A DNA stretch of 64,000 nt from DATCLS01 sp036563805 (GTDB lineage Bacteria; Actinomycetota; Acidimicrobiia; Acidimicrobiales; VFJN01): contig DATCLS010000090.1 in NCBI GenBank assembly GCA_036563805.1, positions 1 to 64,000 on the forward strand, given 5' to 3'. This document shows, one piece after another, positions 1 to 5,807 of the stretch (the first letter of the stretch is position 1; each line of letters opens with the position of its first letter). A program made the position numbers and the translations under genes. The notes below the pieces were generated by a model. The model was given only the letters and a program-made list of their open reading frames with translations. It was not told where the DNA came from and did not search any database.

Positions 1-39
1 TACCTGGGGGCTCGTCGTGGATGCCGAAGATGTGGTCTG

Positions 40-113
40 CGCGCTCGGAGGGACTCGAACCCCCAACCTTCTGATCCGTAGTCAGATGCTCTATCCAATT
101 GAGCTACGAGCGC
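40..113 (-). tRNA. tRNA-Arg (anticodon ACG)
   Basis: Read on the minus strand, the cloverleaf closes with acceptor arms GCGCTCG and CGAGCGC. The anticodon arm CTGAC-TACGGAT-CAG presents ACG, and the T arm contains GGTTCGAGTCC. The discriminator base is G and CCA is not encoded. ACG, read as ICG after deamination, decodes CGU/CGC/CGA arginine codons. Confidence 0.95.
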
Positions 114-185
114 CGGGTTGGACGAGAAAGCCTACCGCAACCGGAGGGGGTCACCCAACCGTCACCCAACCACGGCGCCGGTGGA

Positions 186-374
186 TCAGCTCGGGGGCAA
201 GGGGCGGGCCGGCGGGCCGTCGAGAGTGACCGAACGGATGCGGTGGTACATCTCGTCCGGCACGCCGGTCCGGCGCCACCAGTCGATGGCGGGTACGTCG
301 GTCTCGAGGGCCTGGGCCAGCGCCCGCTCACCCCCGCATGCTCTGATGGCCAGTTCCAGTAGGTCCCGGTCCAT
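186..374 (-). CDS. Small Cro/YdaS-like helix-turn-helix protein
   Basis: A 62-residue product starting at the ATG before DRDLLELAIRACGG. The segment GGERALAQALETDVPAIDWW followed by RRTGVP resembles the Cro/YdaS DNA-binding fold, in which a GG..ALA..L...V..W.R.GVP pattern spans the recognition helix. No clear Shine-Dalgarno precedes the start. It lies between a tRNA-Arg gene and gluQ, with about 140 bases to gluQ. YdaS-type proteins are phage repressor or antitoxin relatives, but no toxin or phage gene is seen here. It could be a stand-alone regulator, and the family assignment rests on pattern recognition only. Confidence 0.6.
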   Translation of the reverse strand: MDRDLLELAIRACGGERALAQALETDVPAIDWWRRTGVPDEMYHRIRSVTLDGPPARPLPPS

Positions 375-516
375 GGCGTCATGATGCCGTCGGATCCCCG
401 GACTCTGAAGGCTTCGCGGACCCATTTCACCGCCGGGACGCGCACGCGACATCGTGCCGCAACAATGCTGGTCATCGCGGGTCTGCGGGCATCGGAACGG
501 GCATCGGAGCGTGCCC

Positions 517-1446
517 TCAGGCGCACCTCTCGACCAGCTCGGACGGGTCGAACACCCAGGGATCGCGGGGCAGGTCGGCGGGGTCGAACCGGTCGATGAG
601 GTCGCGCACCGAGCGGACCCGCTCGCCCGGCGCGGCCAGGCCGAGGGAGGCGGCCAGGGCCCCGAGGACGTCCGGCACGCCGACCCCGGCCGCCACCAGG
701 TCGCCGAGCGTGACGGCGCCGTGGCGCTTGGCGAGGCGGTTCCCGTCCGGCCCGAGGACGAGCGGGACATGGGCGTACGCCGGCCGGGGCAGCCCCAGCC
801 GCTCGGCCAGCCACACCTGGCGGGGCGTGGTGCCGAGCAGGTCGTCGCCCCGCACGACCTCCTCGATGCCCTGGTCGGCGTCGTCGACCACGACGGCGAG
901 CTGGTAGGCGGCCACGCCGTCGTTGCGGCGGACCACGAAGTCGTCGACCACGGCGGTGGTCCAGCCGGCCAGCCGGTCCTCCACGTCGACCTTGGCGCCG
1001 CCGGCCCGGACCCGCAGGGCGGCCCGCCGGCCCTCGGCCTCGCAGGCGGCCCGCTCGGCGGGGGTCAGGTCGCGGCACATGCCCGGGTAGGCGCCCTCGG
1101 GCGAGGGTCCGTGGGGGGCGGCGGCGGCCGCGACCACCTCGCGGCGGGTGCAGTAGCAGGGGTAGAGGTCGCCGTCACGCTCCAGCTGGGCGAGGGCCCG
1201 GTCGTAGAGGGGGAACCGGTCGGACTGGTGGACGACCTCGCCGTCCCAGTCGATCCCCAGCGCCCGCAGGTCGTCGAGCTGGGACCGGACCAGCTCGGGC
1301 CGCGACGCGACCCGGTCGAGGTCCTCGATGCGGAGGACGAACCGCGACCCGGACGACCGCGCGAACAGCCAGGCCAGCACGGCGGTGCGCAGGTTGCCGA
1401 CGTGCAACGGACCGGTCGGGCTGGGGGCGAAGCGGCCGGTGGGCAC
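517..1446 (-). CDS. gluQ: Glutamyl-Q tRNA(Asp) synthetase
   Basis: The product is a truncated GluRS paralogue that activates glutamate and attaches it to queuosine in tRNA(Asp). From the GTG start the protein has 309 residues, against about 300 for the family. TGRFAPSPTGPLHVGNLR carries the class I HIGH-like HVGN; DLDR follows; LAKRHG stands in for KMSKS. The Cys pair in YPCYCTRREV and a later Cys near YPGMC resemble the zinc site of this group. There is no anticodon-binding domain, which separates it from true GltX. An upstream start at 1485 is possible, but a GAGAAT hexamer 8 bases before the GTG at 1446 fits a leaderless promoter. Confidence 0.9.
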   Translation of the reverse strand: MPTGRFAPSPTGPLHVGNLRTAVLAWLFARSSGSRFVLRIEDLDRVASRPELVRSQLDDLRALGIDWDGEVVHQSDRFPLYDRALAQLERDGDLYPCYCTRREVVAAAAAPHGPSPEGAYPGMCRDLTPAERAACEAEGRRAALRVRAGGAKVDVEDRLAGWTTAVVDDFVVRRNDGVAAYQLAVVVDDADQGIEEVVRGDDLLGTTPRQVWLAERLGLPRPAYAHVPLVLGPDGNRLAKRHGAVTLGDLVAAGVGVPDVLGALAASLGLAAPGERVRSVRDLIDRFDPADLPRDPWVFDPSELVERCA

Positions 1447-1605
1447 GGCGCGGCATTCTCCGCGATCTGCGGGCGGCGCCGCCAACCGCTTGCGGGCTCA
1501 AGGGGTGGCCCCGCCGGCGCACGATCGCCCGATCGGCTCGGGCCGGTTCGCTCGGTGCGGCGCCGGCGGCTCGCCCGCCTCGGCGCCCTGACCTGGACTG
1601 TCTGG

Positions 1606-1695
1606 CGGAGAGGGTGGGATTTGAACCCACGGAGAGCTTTACGCCCTCACTTCCTTAGCAGGGAAGCGCCTTCGACCAGACTCGGCCACCTCTCC
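1606..1695 (-). tRNA. tRNA-Ser (anticodon GCT)
   Basis: On the minus strand the acceptor arms GGAGAGG and CCTCTCC close a class II tRNA with a long variable arm, as expected for serine. The anticodon arm CTTCC-CTGCTAA-GGAAG presents GCT, reading AGC and AGU. The discriminator is G and CCA is not encoded. Confidence 0.96.
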
Positions 1696-1828
1696 TCGCC
1701 GGCACCCGTCAAGGGGCCGGGCTGGAAATGCTAGTCGCCCGGCGGGGCCGTTCCTCAACGGGGTGCGCCGGCGGCTCGGCGGGTGCTCGCCTGCCGCCGC
1801 GAGCGGGTAGCGTCGGACGGGACCACTG

Positions 1829-1913
1829 GGAGCGGTGGCGGAGAGGACTAACGCACCCGCCTTGAAAGCGGGCGGCCCGAGAGGGCCCGTGGGTTCGAAT
1901 CCCACCCGCTCCG
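1829..1913 (+). tRNA. tRNA-Ser (anticodon TGA)
   Basis: The acceptor arms GGAGCGG and CCGCTCC pair. The anticodon arm CCCGC-CTTGAAA-GCGGG presents TGA, reading UCN serine codons, and a long variable arm (GGCCCGAGAGGGCC) marks a class II tRNA. The discriminator is G. It is divergent from the other tRNA-Ser 134 bases away. The following 288 bases up to the DUF3800 gene hold no convincing gene; one frame could encode a hydrophobic segment but has no usable start. Confidence 0.96.
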
Positions 1914-2186
1914 CGGGGCGGACGACCCCTCACGCAGACGGCCGCCCGCCGGCCGGGTCGGCCACGCTGGTCCGGCGCCGCCCGCCTCGCCCCCCGTGCC
2001 CGCCTGCCGTGGTGGGTCGCCGGCGCCCCGGCGCTCGTCCTGCTCGTGGGCCTGGGCACGGCGGTCGTCGCCCGGATGACCGGCCGTGACCCGAGGCACT
2101 CGTCGTGCTGCTGGGGACCGGTGCGCTGACCAGGGCGCTACGCCCAGGCGCGCACGATCCGGCCGGATTTGTAAGGCATGACCACC

Positions 2187-2192
2187 TAATCT
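2187..2192 (+). promoter_or_regulatory. Leaderless -10 element for the DUF3800 gene
   Basis: TAATCT ends 9 bases before the ATG at 2202. This places a transcription start at or next to the start codon. No Shine-Dalgarno is present. Confidence 0.5.
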
Positions 2193-2201
2193 CGGCCCCG
2201 T

Positions 2202-2960
2202 ATGGGGGACGCGAGGCGGGAGATCCTGCGCGTGTACGTCGACGAGACGGGCGACCGGGGGACGGGGCCTCGATCGTCGCCCTTCTTCACGTTCGCCGCG
2301 GTCGCCGTTCGCGAGCGCGACGACCACCTGGTTCGCACGGCGGCGGCCGACATCTGTACCGCAGTCGGCAAGCCGGGCGAGACGAAGCTCAAGTGGACGA
2401 AGCTGCAGCACCTGAGTCGGGTCCGGGCGACGCAGATGATCGCCGAGCTACCGGTCACGCTGATCTACGTCTGCTTCCCCAAGTGCAATCTTCGGGCCGA
2501 CGCCGCCCTCGTGACGGACCACACCGCCTTCTACAACTACGCCGCCCGCTTCGTCTTGGAGCGCGTGTCGTGGCTGGCGAAGCGGAACGACCAGCAGGCG
2601 GTCGTCACGTTCGAGAAGGTCAGGGGCTTCGACCCACGGCAGCTCACGGACTATCTCGACCTTCTTCGAGGTCGTAGCGAGCCGTCCGTGGAATGGGACA
2701 ACCTCAGTCCCAACGTTCGGGTCGACAGCCCGGCCAACGTGAGCGGGCTCGTCGTCCCGGATCTGTGCGCCGGCGCCTTCGACAGCGCCACGAGACCGGA
2801 TGGACCGACGGGGCTCTACGAGCCCGTCTATCTGCAGGCGCTGGCGCCCCTGGTCTGGTCGCCGACCGGCCGGACACATGGGTACGGGCTGAAGGTGCTC
2901 GGCCCGTTCGACCCGCTCGCCAGCCTTCCCTGGTGGGAGGCTGGGCCCTTCACCCGCTGA
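2202..2960 (+). CDS. DUF3800 domain protein
   Basis: A 252-residue protein beginning MGDARREILRVYVDETGD. The YVDETGD motif near residue 11, followed by a hydrophobic strand (FFTFAAVAV), is the hallmark of DUF3800, whose acidic residues suggest an RNase H-like fold. Members are often found in defence islands and mobile DNA, and their biochemical role is unsettled. The gene reads less GC-rich than its neighbours, follows two tRNA-Ser genes, and ends in repeats (see the repeat entry), all compatible with acquisition. No integrase or partner gene accompanies it. It is convergent with pheA. Confidence 0.75.
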   Translation: MGDARREILRVYVDETGDRGTGPRSSPFFTFAAVAVRERDDHLVRTAAADICTAVGKPGETKLKWTKLQHLSRVRATQMIAELPVTLIYVCFPKCNLRADAALVTDHTAFYNYAARFVLERVSWLAKRNDQQAVVTFEKVRGFDPRQLTDYLDLLRGRSEPSVEWDNLSPNVRVDSPANVSGLVVPDLCAGAFDSATRPDGPTGLYEPVYLQALAPLVWSPTGRTHGYGLKVLGPFDPLASLPWWEAGPFTR

Positions 2961-3095
2961 GCTCCCGCGGCGGCGTTCACGCGCTGAAGCCCGCTCGAGA
3001 GCCGGGGCTGCCTCGACCACCTCGAGGGTGGAAGGTCACGATCTCTCGCAACGGGCAGTTGGTCCCCGCGCCCTCGAACGGGCTTCACGCGCTGA
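2949..3095. repeat. Triplicated 12-mer and inverted repeat after the DUF3800 gene
   Basis: TTCACsCGCTGA occurs three times: 2949-2960 (holding the DUF3800 stop codon), 2976-2987 and 3084-3095. The 15-mers at 2985-2999 and 3073-3087 are inverted copies with one mismatch, 73 bases apart. The remaining sequence to the end of pheA at 3158 holds no gene. The spacing is too wide for an ordinary terminator. The arrangement may be a recombination remnant. Confidence 0.6.
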
Positions 3096-3157
3096 CACCA
3101 CGCTACCGGCTGGCACGGTCGCGCGTCGGCCGATGGCGTCGGGCCGAGCGCAGCCGG

Positions 3158-4111
3158 TCAGACGACGATCTGGCTGCGCAGGGAGTCGACCCAGGCGTCG
3201 GCGTCGCGCCAGGCCTGCTCGAACTCGCGACGGCGGGCGGGGCCGTGCTCGCCGGCGGCCGGGTACGACCCGAGGAACTTGACGTCGGCCACCTTGGACT
3301 TCAGGTCGCGCAGGCAGTCGGCCACCAGCGGGTCGCCGACGTGGCCCTCGAGGTCGATCACGAAGCAGTACTGGCCGAGGCCCTTCTTGGTCGGGCGAGA
3401 CTCGAGCTTGGTGAGGTCGATGGACCGGGCGGCGAACTCCTGGAGGATCGCCAGCAGCGACCCCGGCCGGTTGGCCCGCTGGAACACCACGATCGACGTC
3501 TTGTCGTGCCCGGTCGGCGCCGGGATGCCCTCGCGGGCGACGACGACGAACCGGGTGGCGTTGTCGGGATGGTCCTCGATGTCGTTGGCCAGCACGTCGA
3601 GGCCGTAGAGCTTGGCGGCCACCGCCGGGGCGATCGCTGCGGTGTGCCCGTCGTTGTCCTCACCGGCGACCCGTCGGGCCGCCTCGGCCGTCGACGCCAC
3701 CTCGAGCTGCTCGACGCCCGCCAGCTCGCGCTGCAGGAACGTCCGGCACTGGGCGGTCGCCACCGGCATCGACAGGACCCGGCGCACGTCGCCCAGGCCC
3801 ACCCCGCTCGGCGCCAACAGGTTCATCTGCACGCCGAGGACGACCTCGCGCTGGATGAGCAGGTCGGTCTCGAACGCCAGCGCATCGACCGTGACCGTGA
3901 CCGCGCCCTCGATCGAGTTCTCGATGCCCACGAAACCGAGATCGATCTCCTCGGCCTCGAGCGCCCGGAACACGTCGGGGATCGACGGCAGCGGGATGAG
4001 CTCGCCGGCCGCCAGGTCGGGCTGCGAGAGGAGCGCCTGCTCGTGGAACGTGCCCTCGGGGCCGAGGAACCCGACCCGGGGCCCCGCACCAGCGGGAGTG
4101 TCGTCGGACAT
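3158..4111 (-). CDS. pheA: Prephenate dehydratase
   Basis: Catalyses decarboxylating dehydration of prephenate to phenylpyruvate in phenylalanine synthesis. The 317-residue protein has the two-lobed periplasmic-binding-like catalytic domain (residues about 12-195) with GFLGPEGTF, the ENSIEG motif and the NATRF motif that carries the catalytic threonine. A C-terminal ACT domain (about 203-285) contains LESRP, the phenylalanine-binding signature, so feedback inhibition by Phe is expected. There is no chorismate mutase domain, which is the usual actinobacterial monofunctional arrangement. A TAGCAT hexamer 8 bases before the ATG suggests a leaderless transcript. Confidence 0.95.
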   Translation of the reverse strand: MSDDTPAGAGPRVGFLGPEGTFHEQALLSQPDLAAGELIPLPSIPDVFRALEAEEIDLGFVGIENSIEGAVTVTVDALAFETDLLIQREVVLGVQMNLLAPSGVGLGDVRRVLSMPVATAQCRTFLQRELAGVEQLEVASTAEAARRVAGEDNDGHTAAIAPAVAAKLYGLDVLANDIEDHPDNATRFVVVAREGIPAPTGHDKTSIVVFQRANRPGSLLAILQEFAARSIDLTKLESRPTKKGLGQYCFVIDLEGHVGDPLVADCLRDLKSKVADVKFLGSYPAAGEHGPARRREFEQAWRDADAWVDSLRSQIVV

Positions 4112-4119
4112 GGGCGGCC

Positions 4120-4125
4120 ATGCTA
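4120..4125 (-). promoter_or_regulatory. Leaderless -10 element for pheA
   Basis: On the minus strand TAGCAT lies 8 bases before the pheA ATG at 4111, with no ribosome binding site between them. Confidence 0.5.
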
Positions 4126-4247
4126 CCGACCAGCGCCGACACCTCCGTAACGGGATTCGACGGGCGCACCGGGCGCCCGACCAGGGCGTCGAGCAGGGAA
4201 TCCGGCCCGGCCGGGCCGCCGGAGCGCCGCCGGCGCCGCCCGCTCGC

Positions 4248-5807
4248 TCACGCCCGCCGGCGGTCGTAGACCACCCGGCCGCCCACGATCGTGGCGACCA
4301 CGGTGCCGAGATCGTCGAGGAGGACGAGGTCGCCGACCGCCCCCGGGGCGATCACGCCCCGGTCGGTGAGGCCCAGGACCGCCGCCGGGGTCGTGGAGGC
4401 CGCCCGCACGGCCGCGGCCAGGGCGTCCGCCGACGGGCGGCCGGGTGGCCCGTCGGCGGCGGGCCGCCCCTCGGGGCCGGACCGCCGGGCCCCGACCCCC
4501 AGCCCCGCCACGGTCCGGATGGCCCGGTCGAGGGACAGGTTCGATCCGGCCAGCGTGCCGTCCGCCAGCCGGACCGACGTCTCGTCGGCCCATGCCTGGG
4601 CCCGGCCCAGGCGCACCGGTCCGGGCGGCAGGCCCAGGGCGGCGACGGCGTCGGTCACGAGCGTCAGGCGGTCCCCGAGCGCCCGGGCGGCGGCGGCCAG
4701 CGCGGTCGGGTGCACGTGGACGCCGTCGGCGATCATGCCGACCCGCAGCCGCTCGTCGGCCAGGGCGACGCCGGCCAGCCCCGGCTCCCGGTGGTGCAGC
4801 GGGGCCATGGCGTTGAACAGGTGGGTGACCCACCGGACCCCGGCGTCCACGGCCGCCTCGGCCTCGGCCGCCGTCGCCGACGAGTGCCCGGCCGAGACGA
4901 CCACGCCCTGGTCGACCAGCCGGCGCACCACGTCGAGGGCGCCCGGCAGCTCGGGGGCCAGGGTGACGAGGGCGACGCCGGACGCCCGGGACCAGGCCCC
5001 GACCTCGACGTCCTCGTCGCCCGGGCGGCGGAGGAGCTCGGCGGGATGGGCGCCCGGCCGCTCCGGGGAGAGCAGGGGGCCCTCCAGGTGGAGCCCCAGG
5101 GGCGTCGCCCCGGGGCGGGGGCCATCGGGCCCGTCCGGCGCGGCGCCCCGGTCGCCGGGCCGGACGCCGGACCCGTCGCCGCGCCCGCCGCCGGGCGGCC
5201 CGGAGCGCAGCGCGGCGAGCGCCCGCGCCCTGACCTCGGTCGGCGAGCTGATGATCGTCGGCAGCCAGGCGGTCACCCCGGTGGCCGGCAGGGCGGCGGC
5301 CACCTCCCACAGGCGCTCGGGCTCGGTGGCCAGGTCGACGCCGAAGCCCCCGTTGCACTGGAGGTCGATGAACCCGGGGACGACCCGCAGCCCGCGGGCG
5401 TCGACCACGTCGACCCCGTCCCGCAGGTCCGCCCGCAGCTCGACCGGCAGGTCGGCCCGCCCGGGCGACCGTGACCGCCCGGCCCCCACGGGAACCCGGC
5501 GCCCGGGGAAGCCAGCGCCCGGGTCACCCGGGGCCTTGGGGGCGCCGACACCGTCGGCCGCCAGGGGCGAACCCCTGGCGGCCGAGTCGGTGTCACCTTC
5601 GACGGTCGCTGCGAGGGTGGCACGCTCGGCCCCGGCACCGCCCGTGCGGCACTCCTCGATTGTTCCGCCTGCCCCGTCGACTGTCTCCCCGCCATAGCCA
5701 ACGTTCGTCCGGCCCGGAACGATGCGGCCTTTTTGGATGAACACCTCGGAAACTGCCCATCCCGACGGCCAGAGGACCTCGCCGCCCGCCACGACCAGGT
5801 CGTTCAC
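4248..5807 (-). CDS. nagA: N-acetylglucosamine-6-phosphate deacetylase with a 100-residue insert
   Basis: Removes acetate from GlcNAc-6-phosphate in amino-sugar catabolism and wall recycling. Amidohydrolase motifs are in order: PGFIDLQCNGG, HLEGPLLSPERPGAH (metal and substrate residues), SAGHSSA, THLFNAM, and TDAVAALG with the catalytic Asp. The C terminus (VIAPGAVGDLVLLD) completes the beta-sandwich. At 519 residues it is about 130 longer than usual. Most of the excess is a Gly/Pro/Arg-rich stretch (residues about 32-132) between the first sandwich strands and DVVDARGL, and this encodes a 21-bp hairpin. The start overlaps the upstream kinase stop as ATGA, so the two are translationally coupled. 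A second, smaller Gly/Asp-rich loop lies near residue 205. Confidence 0.88.
   Translation of the reverse strand: MNDLVVAGGEVLWPSGWAVSEVFIQKGRIVPGRTNVGYGGETVDGAGGTIEECRTGGAGAERATLAATVEGDTDSAARGSPLAADGVGAPKAPGDPGAGFPGRRVPVGAGRSRSPGRADLPVELRADLRDGVDVVDARGLRVVPGFIDLQCNGGFGVDLATEPERLWEVAAALPATGVTAWLPTIISSPTEVRARALAALRSGPPGGGRGDGSGVRPGDRGAAPDGPDGPRPGATPLGLHLEGPLLSPERPGAHPAELLRRPGDEDVEVGAWSRASGVALVTLAPELPGALDVVRRLVDQGVVVSAGHSSATAAEAEAAVDAGVRWVTHLFNAMAPLHHREPGLAGVALADERLRVGMIADGVHVHPTALAAAARALGDRLTLVTDAVAALGLPPGPVRLGRAQAWADETSVRLADGTLAGSNLSLDRAIRTVAGLGVGARRSGPEGRPAADGPPGRPSADALAAAVRAASTTPAAVLGLTDRGVIAPGAVGDLVLLDDLGTVVATIVGGRVVYDRRRA
5547..5594. repeat. Long perfect-stem hairpin inside nagA
   Basis: Arm 5547-5567 pairs with 5572-5594 around a CGAA tetraloop. 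Fourteen bases next to the loop match perfectly, then comes a 2-base bulge and seven more pairs. It sits in the part of nagA coding for the atypical insert. Its form (near-palindrome, in-frame, tolerated in a loop) resembles mobile palindromic elements known inside genes of other bacteria. No second copy was noticed by eye in this window. Confidence 0.85.

Noticed and set aside
1606..1913. tRNA-Ser 3' end as attachment site of an integrated element
   Set aside because: No repeat of either tRNA 3' end and no integrase were found in the window.
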